DNA of 64,000 nt from Dugong dugon (taxonomy: Eukaryota; Chordata; Mammalia; Sirenia; Dugongidae). Every line of letters begins with the position of its first letter. Within the stretch, counting starts at the first letter, position 1. The translations under genes were made by a program, and so were the position numbers. Under the pieces are notes generated by a model. That model made no database searches. It was not told the origin of the DNA and worked only from the letters and a program-made list of their open reading frames with translations. The stretch spans positions 61,893,501 through 61,957,500 of the forward strand of contig CM057469.1 of NCBI GenBank assembly GCA_030035585.1, given 5' to 3'. Positions 9,563 to 21,072 of the stretch are shown here, piece by piece.

Positions 9563-12500
9563 ATGACAGCAACAAACCCACATCTGTCAATACTTACACT
9601 GAATGTAAATGGACTCAATGCACCCATAAAGAGATGGAGACTGCCACAATGGATAAGAAAACAGGATCCATCAAAATGCTGTCTACAGGAGACACACCTT
9701 AGAAACAAAGATGTGAATTTATTAAAAGTCAAAAGTTGGAAAAAAATATATCAAGCTAACAACTACCAAAAAAGAGCAGGAGTGGCAAGTGTAATCTCAG
9801 ATAAAATGGATTTTAAAACAAAATCTACCATAAAAGACAAAGAATGACACTATATAATGATTAAGGGGAGGATCCATCATGAAGACATAACCATAATAAA
9901 CAGCTACGCACCCAAAGACAGGGCTCCAAAATACATAAAACAAACTCTAACAGCACTGAAAAGAGAAACTGACAGTTCCACACTAATAGTAGGAGACCTC
10001 AACACACCACTCTCGATAAAAGACAGAACTCCTAAAAAGAAACTCAACAAAGATGCAGAAGATCTAAAGGCCACATTCAGCCAACTTGACCTCATAGACA
10101 TATATAGAATATTTCACCCAACAGTTGGAAAGTACACATTCTTTTCCAACACACATGGAATATTCTCCAGAAGAGACTACATCTTAGGCCACAAAACAAC
10201 CCTCAAAAAAAATCCAGAACATAGAGATAATACAAAGTATCTTCTCTGATCACAACAACATCAATGCAGCAATTAACAACAGGAAGTGCAAGGAAAAAAA
10301 AAATCAAATACATGGAAACTAAGTAACACCCTGCTTAAAAACCACCAGGTAATAGAAGAAATCAAAGATGGAATAAACAAATTTCTAGAACCAAATGGGA
10401 ATGAAAACACATCATACCAAAACCTTTGGGACACAGCAAAGGCAGTGTTCAGAGGTCAATTTATAGCAATAGATGAACACATCAAAGAAGAAAGACAAAA
10501 TCAAAACATTAGGTATACAACTTGAACAAATAGAGAACAGCAAAAGAATCCCACAGCCACCAGAAGAAAGGAAATTGTAAAGAACAGAGCAGAAATAAAT
10601 GAAATAGAGAATAGAAAAACAATAGAATCAACAAAACCAAAAGTTTGTTCTTTGAAAGGATCCACAAAATCGACAGACGGTTGACCAAATTGAAGAAAGA
10701 AAAACAGGAGAGAATGCAAATAGCCCAAATAAGAAATGAAATGAGGGACATTTCAATAGACTCATTTGAAATAAAAAGGATCATGACAGAGTACTATGAA
10801 AAACTATACTCCAACAACTTTAAAAACCTAGGAGAGATGGACAAATTTCTAGAAACACACTACCTACCCAAACTAACAGAAACAGAAGTTGAAAATCTGA
10901 AGAGACTGATAACAAGAGAAGAAATTGAAAAATGATTTTAAAAAACTCCCAATTAAAAAGCCCTGGCCCAGAAGACTTCACTGGAGAATTTTACCAAACA
11001 TTCAGAGAGCAGCTTACACCAGTACTATTCAAGGTATTTCAGAACATAGCAAATGAAGGGATACTTCCTAATTCATTCTACGAAGCCAGTATAACCTAGA
11101 TACCAAAACCAGGTAAAGATGCCAGAAAAAAAAGGAAATTAAAGACCAATATCTTCCATGAACACATATGCAGAAATTCTCAACAAAATTCTAGCCTGTA
11201 AAATTCAGCATCATATCAAAAAAACAATACACAACAAGGAGGATTCATACTGGGTATTCAAGGATGGTTCAACATTAGAAAATCAGTGTAATCTACCACA
11301 AAAATAAAAGAATCACATGACCTTCTCAGTTAACTCAGAAACGGCACTTGATAAAGTCCAGCACCCATTCCCAATAAAAACTCTCAATAAAATACGTATT
11401 GAAGGGAAATTTTCCAACATAATAAAGGGCATCTGTACAAAACCAACAGCCAACATCATTCTTAATGGAAAGAGGCTGAAGACATTCCCCCTGAGAACAG
11501 GAACAACATAAGGATTCCCATTATCACCTCTCCTATTTAACATTGTGCTGGAAGTCCAAGCTAGAGCAGTAAGGCAAGAAAAAGAAATAAAGGGGATCCA
11601 AACTGGTAATTGTCATGGTCTGAAATATACCCCGCAAAAAGTGTGTGTATCAATTTGGCTGGGCCATGATTCCCCAATTGTGTGGTTGGCCTCCATTTTG
11701 TGATTGCAATTTTATGTTAAAGGGGATTAGGGTGGGATTGTAACACCACCCTTACCCAGGTCACATCCCTGATCCAATGTAAAGGGGGTTTCCCTAGGGT
11801 GTGGCCTGCACCACCTTTTACCTTACAAGAGATAAAAGGAAAGGGAAGCAAGCAGAGAATTGGGGACCTCATACTACCAAGAAAGAAACACCAGGAGCAG
11901 AGCATGTCCTTTGGACCCGAGGCTCCTGCGCAGAGAAGCTCCTAGTCCAGGGGAAGACTGATGACAATGAGGACCTTCCTCCAGAGCTGACGGCGAGAGA
12001 AAGCCTTCCCCTGGAGGTGCCACCCTGAATTTGGACTTCTAGCCTTTTAGATTGTGAGAAAATAAATTTCTTTGTTAAAGCTATCCACTTGTGGTATTCC
12101 TGTTAGAGTAGCACTAGATAACTAAGACAGTAATGAAGAAGTAACACTGTGTGTATTTGTGGATAATATGATACTGCACACAGAAAAGCCAAAAGACTCC
12201 ATGAGAAAACTACTGAAACTAATAGAAAGATTCAGCAGAGTAGCAGGTTATAAGATAAATGTACAAAAATCAGTTGCATTCCTATATACCCATAAAGAGA
12301 ACAATGAAAAGGAAATCAGGAAAGCAATACCATTTATAATAGCCCCTAAGAAAATAAAATACTTAGGAATAAATCTAACAAGGGATGTAAAAGACCTATA
12401 CAAATAAACTACAAAATACTACTGCAAGAAACCCAAAGAGATTTACATAAATGGAAAAACATACCATGCTCATGGATAGGCAGACTCAACATTGTGAAAA

Positions 12501-13340
12501 CGTCAATTCTACCCAAAGCAATCTGTAAATACGATGCAATCCTGAACCAGATACCAACAGCATTTTTTAAAGAAAAGAAAAAACTAATCATTAACTTTAT
12601 ATGGAAAGGGAAGAGGCCCCAGATAAGTAAAGCACTATTGAAGAAGAATAAAGTAGGAGGACTCACACTACCTGACCTCAGAAACTACTATACAACTATG
12701 GTAGTCAAAACAGCATGCTACTGGTACAGTGACAGTTACATTGACCAATGGAAGAGAATTGAGAACCCAGTTGTAAGTCCATCCACCTCTGGTCTTCGCC
12801 AAGGGCCCAAAATCCATCAAATGGGGAAAAGATAGTCTTATTAACAAATGTTGCTGGCAAAATTGGATGTCCATCTGCAAAAGATGAAACAGAACCCATA
12901 CTTCACACTATACAGAAAAAGTAATTCAAAATGGATCAAAGACCTAAATATAAAGCCAAAAACTTTAAAGACCATAGATGAAAAAATAGGATCAACGCTA
13001 GAGGCCCTAAAGAAGGCATTATCAGCATACAAGCCATAACTAACAACACACAAACTCCAGAAAATAAGCTAGATAACTGGGATCTTCTAAAAACTAAACA
13101 CTTAAGCTCATCATAAGCCTTCACCAAAAGAGTAAAAAGAGAACCCACAGACACCTGGGAAAGAATTTTTGACTATGACAAATCCAACAAAGGTCTAATC
13201 TAGAAAATCTACAGAAAAATCAAACTCCTCTAAAACAAAAAGACAAATAATTCAGTTAAAAAATGTGCAAAGGATATGAACAGACACTTCACCAAAGAAG
13301 ATGTTCAAGCAGCTAACAAACAAAAAAAAAAAAAACCAGA
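9563..13340 (+). pseudogene. L1 ORF2 (endonuclease-reverse transcriptase), broken (L1-A)
   Basis: The reading starts at the ATG near 9563 with the endonuclease signature (NPHLSILTLNVNGLNAPIKR, then QETHLRN and GDLNTPLS near 9998) but shifts frame or stops many times (about 9846, 10249, 10525, 10935, 11511, 12407, 12835). The reverse-transcriptase core near 12150 reads FVDN where an active L1 has FADD. A solo LTR occupies 11611-12129 within it. The C-terminal region is recognisable to about 13330. The protein cannot be made. Confidence 0.9.
11611..12129 (+). mobile_element. Solo LTR, MaLR-like (ERVL group), with 5-bp target duplication
   Basis: The element begins TGTCATGGTC and ends TAAGACA, and it is flanked on both sides by gtaat (11606-11610 and 12130-12134). 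It contains a polyadenylation signal AATAAA at 12061-12066. It lies in the sense direction inside L1 ORF2, so it is younger than that L1. Related copies in this window are at 43743-44253, 47338-47854, 49414-49894 and 61628-62149. The MaLR assignment rests on the TG...CA ends, the 5-bp duplication and general resemblance of the 3' end; a library search would name the subfamily. Confidence 0.85.
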
Positions 13341-13680
13341 CTTACTGGTCTGACAAAGACTGGAGAAACCCCGAGAGTATGGCCTCTGGACACGCTTTTA
13401 GCTCAGTAATGAAGTCACTCCCCAGGTTCACCCTTCAGCCAAAGACTAAATAGGCCCATAAACCAAAACAAGACGAAATGGACACACCAGCCCAAGGACA
13501 AGGGTGAGAAGGCAGGAGAAGACAGGAAAGCTAGTAATAGGGAACTCAAGATTGAGAAGGGGAGAGTGTTGACATGTTGTGAGTTGGCAACGAATGTCAC
13601 GAAACAGTACATGTCCTAATTAATGAGAAGCTAGTTTGTTCTGTAAACCCTCATCTAAAGTACGATAAAAAAAAAAAAAA
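13341..13680 (+). mobile_element. L1-A 3' UTR and poly(A) tail
   Basis: The sequence 'actggagaaaccccgagagt' through 'taaaccctcatctaaagtac' and the following A run is the sense version of the 3' UTR seen in reverse at 21600-22250, 24400-25000 and elsewhere. This is what identifies those minus-strand blocks as L1 3' ends. Confidence 0.85.
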
Positions 13681-13682
13681 AA

Positions 13683-13820
13683 AGAATGAAATCATTGAGA
13701 ACCTCAATTTCTTTGCCATTTATCATGATGTTGTTTATTGGTCCAGTCATAAGGATTTTCAGTTTCTTTATGATCAGGTGTAATCCATACTGAAGGCTGT
13801 GGCCTTTTACATTCATCATA
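13683..13820 (-). mobile_element. RTE-type LINE fragment
   Basis: The minus strand reads 'cagtatggattacacctgat' and then 'actggaccaataaacaacat', which belongs to the ORF of the elephant-type RTE LINE. The fragment begins immediately after the L1-A poly(A). Confidence 0.7.
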
Positions 13821-14890
13821 ACAAAAGGTGAAATAGACAGCACCCAAAAAGTAAGTATCATAAAGGAAGAGGAGCCAGAAAAAAATTAAATAAAAGTAAT
13901 GTCTGAGAAGGAGGAGAAGCATGAGAACATAAAAATACAAGCCATTAGAGAACTTGAAGAAATCAGTGATCCACAGTTTCAAAACATTACAAAGAAAATT
14001 ATCTGTTCAGTTCAACAAATAACTAAGAAGTCCATATTACATACCAACGAATGCAATATTGTCAATATAAAGAATTTTTGAATTTGGAAACTGGAGAACA
14101 TTTGAGACTTTTGTCAGAGTAGTGCCAGTACATGGAGGTGTTAGAAGACAGATAGATATGGGCTGAAGAATAAATGGGAGGAAAGAAAGTGGAGATAGCA
14201 GTCGTAAAATGGTGTTTTGAGGATCTGGTTTGTGAAAACATGGAAGAATGTAGCACATAAGCCAAACTCGAACAAAAGGTTGGGATAAAGAGTTTAAAAT
14301 GGACAAGCTTGCATGTCCATATGAGACAGAGTGGCTGACAACATGAGAGAGAAGACAGGACTGAACAATGGTTTAAGATCAGTGGGAAAACAAAAGGTCT
14401 GAAGATGAGAAGCTACCTGAATTTGAAAGAAACATCTTATTATCTAAGACTTAAAAGGCTTAAGTATGAAACAGATTCAACTAAAGTTGAAGGAATCTTG
14501 AAAACAATTGGAGGGAAATCACAATTGGTAGTCTCAATTATTTTCTGTGAACACAGGGACTTATTATCTGTTGATGAAGGAGCAGTTGGTTTAGGTTGCT
14601 TGAGGAAAGTGAGGAGAGTATGGGACAGTTCCTTTGGGGAAGAAAAAGAAAGTAAATTAGGGACATATAAATGGGTTTCAGGCAATGCTGAGTTTCTACC
14701 ACAGGTTTTTAGCTAAAATTACAACATGGCAGCCGTAAAGATGGTTGTGTGGCTTTTCTACAACAATACCTAAAAGCAATGATATTTTGTCAGAAACGGG
14801 AGCTTGAAATGTTTATCCATTGCCGAGAATTAACAGAGATGATGGATAGGAAGGAGAAGGAGCTTTATCAATTGAGGTAGACTAGGTCAC
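13821..14890. other. CFHR gene 1 intron, no gene or repeat recognised
   Basis: AT-rich sequence of about 1.1 kb with only short open frames and no sushi-domain reading on either strand. Confidence 0.6.
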
Positions 14891-14892
14891 TA

Positions 14893-15062
14893 ATTAAAAC
14901 TGATTGTCCCTTTTTTTGTAAATAAAGTTTAATTGGAATACAGCCATAGTCATTTTTTTGTATGTCTTCTTTTGTGCTATAATGGCACAGCTGAGGAGTT
15001 GTGACTGAGAACTTCTATCTGGTGCTTTACAAAAAAGGTTTTCCAACCCCTGGACTAAGTTA
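14893..15062 (+). mobile_element. MER5-like non-autonomous DNA transposon (hAT-Charlie)
   Basis: The run 'gtaaataaagtttaattgga', then 'tgtgctataatggcacagct', then 'ggttttccaacccctggact' is the characteristic order of MER5A-type elements found across placental mammals. It is diverged and old. Confidence 0.75.
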
Positions 15063-15961
15063 TTCTATTATAGTTAAGGAAAATGGATCTCCAAATCACA
15101 GTAAGAAAGATATATCTCCAAATCTCAGTAGCCTAGTAAAGTGCATTTCCTGTTCGTGCTTCATTTCCAATGTAGGACAGAAGGGGACTCTGTTCATCAT
15201 GTTAATTCAAGACTCAGGTGATAGAAATATCATCTCTCAATGTACATCCTTAATCACTGTAGCAGTGGGCAATGGGACATAGAAATTCACACAATGGCTT
15301 TTAAAACTTTTTCCTTAAAATGAAGCATGTTACTTCCACATTCATTTCATTACCCTATACAAGTCATTCGGCGATGTCTACATCTAAAGGGCAAGGATAA
15401 CCTATATAACCATGTATCTGGAAGGAAGAGAACCAGAATACTTGTAAATAGTCCTTTTGACAACTACAGAAGCCAAGAAAGTGAAAAAAGCGGAAGGAAT
15501 ATTTGAAGTGATCTATGAGATCATTGCCAGATATGGAATGTCATGAAGTGTGTGATGGCTTTGGAGAAATGGAAAGTTCATGAGTCCAAGGGGCACACAT
15601 ACATCAGTTAACAAATATAACAGAGGGATATATGAGTGATATAGCAGGAGGGATATAAGGCTGTGCACGTTTTTATGTTATAGTTTTTATTGCCAGATTT
15701 CACTGGTTTCTGAAACGAAAAATGTCTGTCTTCTCATGAAGATAGATGAGAGATTTAAGGATTTGAAAACTTAATGTTACAGCCTATATTTTTTCACCTA
15801 CTTTTCCCCAATTTATGTGTAAATTTTTTTACATTAGCAAACTTTATCCTGATAGATTGTCTACTGATTTTAAAGCTCCTTTGAAAAAAATTGGAATCTC
15901 ATTTATTGATTTGCCAATCAAAAGGAACCCTAATGGAGAGACTGTTTTTCTTTCTATTCAG
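15063..15961. other. CFHR gene 1 intron preceding SCR3, no feature
   Basis: Unique-looking AT-rich intron. It ends in a good polypyrimidine tract and acceptor (gtttttctttctattcag). Confidence 0.6.
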
Positions 15962-16138
15962 ATATTTCCTGTGGAAATCCACCCGAAGTGGAAAATGCTA
16001 ATATTATCTCAAAACAGATGACTAGGTATCCACCTGGACAGAGAGTCCGTTATGAATGTAACAAACCTTATTCCCTGTATGGAGAGGTAGAAGTGATGTG
16101 TCTGAGTGGAACCTGCACAGAAGCACCTCAGTGCAAAT
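15962..16138 (+). CDS. CFHR: Complement factor H-related gene 1, SCR3 exon (Trp replaced by Cys)
   Basis: This exon encodes the sushi domain equivalent to CFHR1 SCR3 and factor H SCR18. It follows acceptor ctattcag and is 177 bp, phase 1-1. The reading includes [19 protein letters not shown], then PGQRVRYEC and [10 protein letters not shown], and ends EAPQCK. The four framework cysteines are present. The tryptophan normally found between the third and fourth is TGC (Cys) at 16114-16116, giving five cysteines. The donor is t|gtagaa, lacking the usual G at +5. In this family the domain lies just before the two C-terminal domains that bind C3b/C3d and surface sialic acid or heparin. The neighbouring exons are intact, so the gene may still be expressed, but folding of this domain is open to question. 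Confidence 0.92.
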
Positions 16139-16252
16139 GTAGAATATCTTATTTCCTAAAAATCTGTAGAGAGACAGCAGCAATAACATATGCTGATATA
16201 AACATACAGTTAAGTAGTGCTTGTGGAATATCTTTGTTGAAATGCAAATAAA
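16139..16252 (+). promoter_or_regulatory. Possible intronic read-through end with AATAAA
   Basis: If the weak SCR3 donor is not used, the frame stays open for 37 further codons to TAA at 16249-16251. That stop lies inside an AATAAA polyadenylation hexamer at 16247-16252, followed by T/G-rich sequence (ctttttgtgg) about 30 bp on. This is the arrangement expected for intronic polyadenylation producing a shorter secreted product with a new tail. It is an inference from sequence only. Confidence 0.35.
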
Positions 16253-16640
16253 ATTATAATGCTTAAAATCTAATTCTTTTTGTGGACAGAGCCAGGTAAT
16301 ATAATCTATTTGTGTACGAAAGATTTGGACCATATTAAAGGAATAGTTGGAATCTTGAAACTTTGTTATTTTCAGCAGGAAGACAATGACTCATTTCCTG
16401 AAGAATGAGTGTGTAAGAGATACCTAAGTTTGACAGCTCTGTGAGAAGTGGAATAGACAGCTGGAGAGTGATCATAGAATGTGATACAAATTTAGACATC
16501 TTCAGCAAGTACTTGATAATTAAAAGTGTGTGACCGACAGAGCTCATCTAGGCAATTACTGTTTCTAGAAAGAGAAGTCTGAACACTTAGTCATGGATAT
16601 GCCAAAAGTTCAGAGTTTGTGAAACGAGAGGAGCCAGTAA
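16139..16640. other. CFHR gene 1 intron after SCR3
   Basis: Apart from the possible read-through tail, nothing is recognised here. Confidence 0.55.
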
Positions 16641-16644
16641 AGGA

Positions 16645-17130
16645 AATTTTTTTTTCTTTAAATAATATTTGCCTGGTGTATTTTTTTCCATACTTTTGCT
16701 TGAACCTATCAGGGTTTTCAGGTTTGAAGTGAGTTTTTGTAGACAGCATATAGTTGGATCTTGTTCTTATTTACCCAGTTATTCTTGGTCTTTTAACTGG
16801 TATATTTGGACCATTTGCATTTAAACTACTTATTGATATGTTAGGGCTTATCTCTGGCTTTTTATTTTCTGTTTTGTGTTTGGTTCCTCTATTTCTCATT
16901 CCTTTTTCCATGTTCTTGCCTTCCTTGCAGGTTTTCTTGAATATTTTTAAAAAGTTTTTCTTTTTGATTTATTTGTATTGCCTTTTATCATATCTCTTTG
17001 TATAGTTGTTTTATCTAGTGGTTGGGCTCTGCAATACAATATGCATATGTAACTTACATCTACTTGTATTGCTATTTCACTACTTCAAGTAAAGCGTGTA
17101 AACTTACTTTCATTTTACCCGGTTAGTCCA
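16645..17130 (-). mobile_element. Old L1 (L1M-like) fragment, part 1
   Basis: The + strand 'tttttgtagacagcatatag' and its context resemble the reverse complement of the start of an old mammalian L1 ORF2. It is highly diverged. It continues after 18282 beyond a younger L1 insertion. Confidence 0.6.
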
Positions 17131-18281
17131 TTTACCCTCACTACATTTTTTTAAATTGTTCTTTAGGTGAAAGTTTAAAGCGCAAGTTAGTTTCTCACAG
17201 AAAAATTTATACACACATTGTTAAGTGACCCTAGCAGATATCCCTATAATGTGACCACACATGCCTCCTTTCCACCCCGGATTTCTTGTGTCCATTCAAC
17301 CAGTTCCTATCACCTTCTGCCTTCTCATCTCACCTCTGGACAGGAGCTGCCCATTTAGTCTCCTGTATCTCCTTGAACCAAGAAGCACACTCATCACAAG
17401 TATCATTTTATGTCTTATAGTCCAGTCTATTCTATGTCTGAAGAGTTGGCTTTTGGAATGGTTTTAGTTCTGCATTAACAGAGTCCAGGGGCCATGTCTT
17501 CTGAGGTTCCTCCAGTCTCGGCCAGACCATTAAGTCTGGTCTTTTTACTAGAATTTGAGTTCTACACCCCCCTTTTCTCGTGCTCTCTGTTGTGTTCCCT
17601 GTGAAGACAGTCATTGTTGGTAGCTGGGCACCATCTAGTTCTTCTTGTCTCAGGCTGATGGAGTCTCTGGTTTACGTGGCCCCTTTTATCTCTTGGGCTA
17701 ATATTTTCCTTGTATCTTTGGTATTCTTAATTCTACTTTGCTCCAGGTCAGCTGGGACCAACTGATGCATCTTAGATGGCAGCTCGCTAGCTTTTAAGAT
17801 CCCAGACAGAACTCACCAAAGTGGGATGTAGAATATTTTCTAAATAAACTTTGTTATGTCAGTTGACCTAGATGTCCCCTGAAAGCATGGTCCTCAGACC
17901 CCCGCCCCTGCTACACTGTCCCTCAAAGTGTTTGGTAGTGTTCAGGAAACTCCTTACCTTTTGGTTTAGTCCACTTGTGCTGACTTCCGCTGTAGTGTGT
18001 GTCGTCCTTCCCTTCACCTAAGATAATTCTTGTCTACTATCTAGTTATTAAATTCCCCTCCTCCTCCCTCCCCACCCTCATAAGCATCAAAGAGTGTTTT
18101 CTTCTGTGTTTAAACATTTTCTTGAGTTCTTATAATAGTTGTCTCATAGAATATTTGTCATTTTGTGACTAATTTCACTCAGCATAATGCCTTACAGATT
18201 CATCCATGTTATGAGAAGTTTTGCAGATTCATCACTGTTCTTTATCATTGCATAGTATTCCTTTGTTTACCCTCACCACAT
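17131..18281 (-). mobile_element. 5'-truncated elephant-type L1 3' end, with 16-bp target duplication
   Basis: The insertion (17147-18265) is flanked by tttaccctcactacat at 17131-17146 and tttaccctcaccacat at 18266-18281. It begins with T-rich sequence (the poly(A) of a minus-strand L1) and contains the L1 3' UTR ('caccatctagttcttcttgt', then 'gcttttaagatcccag'). It is nested in an older L1M-like element, so it is the later insertion. Confidence 0.85.
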
Positions 18282-19680
18282 GTTTAATAAAAACGTCATA
18301 CGTACTTCCTCTACATACACTGAGCACCATATGAGATGATATAATTTTGTTTCAACAGTCAAACAAAATGGAACAAACTCTTGAAGAGAAAGATAGCATA
18401 TTATATTTACACCTATTATTTTTAATCTACTCCATTTTTCTTTCTTCCTTCCTGAAGTCTCAGTTCTTCTGTTACGTTTTTCTTTCTATTTGAAGAAATT
18501 AATTTAGCCACTCTTTAAGGATGGGTCTGCTGGAGACAAATTCTCTTTTGTCGGTGAATGTCTTTATTTCCCCATTGTTCCTAAGGCTGGTGTTACCGCT
18601 CATAGAACTTGCAATAGACAGTTTCTTTCAGAGTTTGAAAAATCTTGTATCACTTCCTTTTGACCTCCATTGATTTCAGATGAAATAACCCACTGTCATT
18701 TGAATCCTTGTTGCCTTATAGCTAATGTATAATGTCATTCTAGCTGCTTTCAAGGTTTTTTTCTGTTACTTTACTTTTCAGCTATTTGATTATGAAGTGT
18801 CTTGATAACAAATTTTTCTGGGTTTATCTTGTTTGAAGTTCATTCACTTTCTTGAATATGCAGGTTTAAGCTTTATGCCCAATTTGGGAAATGTCATCCA
18901 TTTTATTTTTAATATTTTTTACTCTTCTACACATTTTTTCTTCTCTTTTTAAGGGACTCCAAATTTTTCTGTTTTCCAACAGAAACCTGAAACTGTTTAA
19001 GTATGTTTTTTCATTAAATAGTCCGCATTGGATTTAAAAATCATTGTCAGATAATTTCAGTCTGAGTCATCTCAATGTTAGCATCTGTTGATTGTCTTTT
19101 CTCTTTTGAGATTTTCCTCATTCTTGATATTATGAGTGATATTCAATTGTATCCTGTACATTTTGTGTGTTGTGTTTTGAAACTCTGAATTTTATTTAAA
19201 TCTGATATTTTAACGGACCTCCATTCCTGCTATGCAGGGTGCAAACCAGGCTTTCCCCATGACCTCGCTGACACCATGGAAGGGGGACAGGTGCCTTGTT
19301 ACCTTACCATGTGAGTGGAAGTCTCTGCCACTCGCTCAGCCCTGATGATCACGGGAGAGGGGAAGATAGTCTTTATTTCTTCTATGGTGATTTGTTACAG
19401 TAGGTTGAGTATTCTTAAAAAGATTTCTCTCTTGCTAGGCTGCTCCTTTCCAGAGCCTTTGGTTAAGAGAAACAGACTCTTCTCGGAACTACTTTGTCTG
19501 AACTGGATATCGATTCTGGGTTGCAGGCTTCCCCACTGCCCAGCTGACAATATACAGGAGACAAAAAGCAAACCCAAGTAACTCACTGTCATATGGTTCC
19601 TTGCACCCCAAGGTCCATTCCTTCTCATCATCTTTCAGGGTGTTTTTACTTTGGTTTATATAATATGTCAAAGATTTTTA
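18282..19680 (-). mobile_element. Old L1 (L1M-like) fragment, part 2 (5' region)
   Basis: Phrases such as 'atgggtctgctggagacaaa', 'ctttatttccccattgttcc' and 'gattatgaagtgtcttgata' are typical, in reverse, of old mammalian L1 5' regions. The right boundary is uncertain. There is no coding potential. Confidence 0.55.
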
Positions 19681-20109
19681 ATTATACTTAGCAGAAGTAC
19701 AACTACACCTTTTTATTCTTTGAATTTTTCCAAGAAATTGATATTTCTTTTGTAATAAAAAAATGACTAGAGACCCAATAAACACTACAGTATATTATAT
19801 AATGAAAGGAAAACTTCCTTTTTTTATCTAGCTATGAATTTTTCAGAATAGTTTCATGAAGAAAACACTGATCCTCTAATGCTGCAAAGCAGACATCTTT
19901 ATTAGTAGTGTTTTAGTGTTGTATTAAGGCAGGATAAAAGGAAGAACTGAAAAATTTTGTAGCTCTCAACTTATATGATTAGAATTTATTCAGTGAATCA
20001 TTTCTGTCCTCAGAAATTCTCCATGGTATTCTTCATTGTATTTGCCTCATTTTAATCTGTTTATTGATCTTATATCTCAATAAATCTTATTATATATTTA
20101 TATATTTAG
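19681..20109. other. CFHR gene 1 intron before SCR4
   Basis: AT-rich, with no feature seen until the acceptor tatatttag. Confidence 0.6.
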
Positions 20110-20292
20110 ATTCTGAAGGAAAATGTGGGCCCCCTCCACCTATTGAAAATGGAGACACAACTTCATTCCCATTACCTTCCTATGCTCAAGGATCGACAGT
20201 TGAGTACCAATGCCAGAACCTCTATGAACTTCAGGGTAACAAGTATATAACATGTAGAAATGGACGGTGGTCACAACCACCAAAATGCTTAG
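20110..20292 (+). CDS. CFHR: Complement factor H-related gene 1, SCR4 exon
   Basis: This exon encodes the sushi domain equivalent to factor H SCR19 / CFHR1 SCR4, which in the family contacts C3b/C3d. It is 183 bp, phase 1-1, between acceptor tttag and donor g|gtaagt. The reading includes [20 protein letters not shown], then [20 protein letters not shown] and [12 protein letters not shown]. All four cysteines and the tryptophan are in place. Similarity to human SCR19 is very strong across the whole domain, and this is the best conserved exon in the window. Confidence 0.96.
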
Positions 20293-20404
20293 GTAAGTAC
20301 TTCAGTATTCTCCTGGATCCTGGGAAAATCAGAGGAATGAGCATGATGTTTTGCTGTTTCTATTTATGAACCAGTGAAGAACTATTGTGTTGAATACTTG
20401 ACTA

Positions 20405-20505
20405 CCAAATATTAATAAAGCAAAACTTGTTGCTATCAAGTCAATTTTTACTCAGTGCAAACTCCATGTGTTACACAGTAGAACTACTCCATAGTGTTTT
20501 CCAAT
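20405..20505 (-). repeat. AfroSINE/RTE tail fragment
   Basis: The run 'ttgttgctatcaagtcaatt' followed by 'cacagtagaactactccata' matches a diverged AfroSINE tail on the minus strand. Confidence 0.5.
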
Positions 20506-20681
20506 ATTAATAAGTGAGGGTATGATATTTTGGAAATTCTTATTGAAACAATAGGTATGAACATTTCTTTGATGCAAAACTCTTCATATGACAATTCGCA
20601 TTATGGTTCTCTGATAATTACATCTAGCTATCACATATTAAGCATAATATGTCATTTTTGCATCATTTACTAGTTTCAAGT

Positions 20682-20885
20682 TCCCTGGGTGGCACAAATG
20701 GTTTGCACTCATCTACTAACCTAAAGGTTGGCGGTTTGAGCCCACCATGCAGTGCTCTGAAAGAAAGGCCTGGCAATCTGCTACTGTAATGATTACAGCC
20801 AAGAAAATCTATGAGACAATTCTATGCTGTAACACATGGGGTTGGAATCGACTTGACAAGTCATAACTGATTTGACTGCAATAGA
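20682..20885 (+). repeat. AfroSINE
   Basis: Head 'tccctgggtggcacaaatgg', box-B-like 'ggtttgagcccacc', middle 'gaaaggcctggcaatctgct' and tail 'ggggttggaatcgacttgac'. It lies in the intron between the SCR4 and SCR5 exons. Confidence 0.85.
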
Positions 20886-21072
20886 TTAGATTATTTAGAC
20901 TTACCATTTTCACAATATTTAAATATACATGATGATTTTTCAGAAACAGTTTGGAAAGATTTAGAGAAAGAATTCTTAAACCATTATCTAACATTCTACT
21001 TCAAACCTTGAAAGTCTATTAAAATAATTTTTTGTGTACTAATAATTTTTAGTTTGTTTTTTCTACATTCAG

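Larger units (their letters stand above)
6262..13680 (+). mobile_element. Full-length L1 LINE (L1-A), 5' UTR to poly(A), non-autonomous
   Basis: A complete L1 layout on the + strand: 5' UTR 6262-8146, ORF1 8147-9145, spacer, broken ORF2 about 9563-13340, 3' UTR and poly(A) ending at 13680. The 5' end resembles that of the L1 at 24155-30987 ('ctaggcagaagcaccac' a few tens of bases in). A 519-bp solo LTR splits ORF2. The insertion lies exactly where the homology between the two duplication copies stops. I could not identify a convincing target-site duplication; sequences ending agaaat on the left and agaatgaaat on the right are only weakly alike. Confidence 0.92.

Noticed and set aside
13704-13982. 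A minus-strand frame with many leucines and phenylalanines that looks like a membrane protein
   Set aside because: It is a read across the start of an RTE fragment and low-complexity AT-rich DNA, with no homologous domain.
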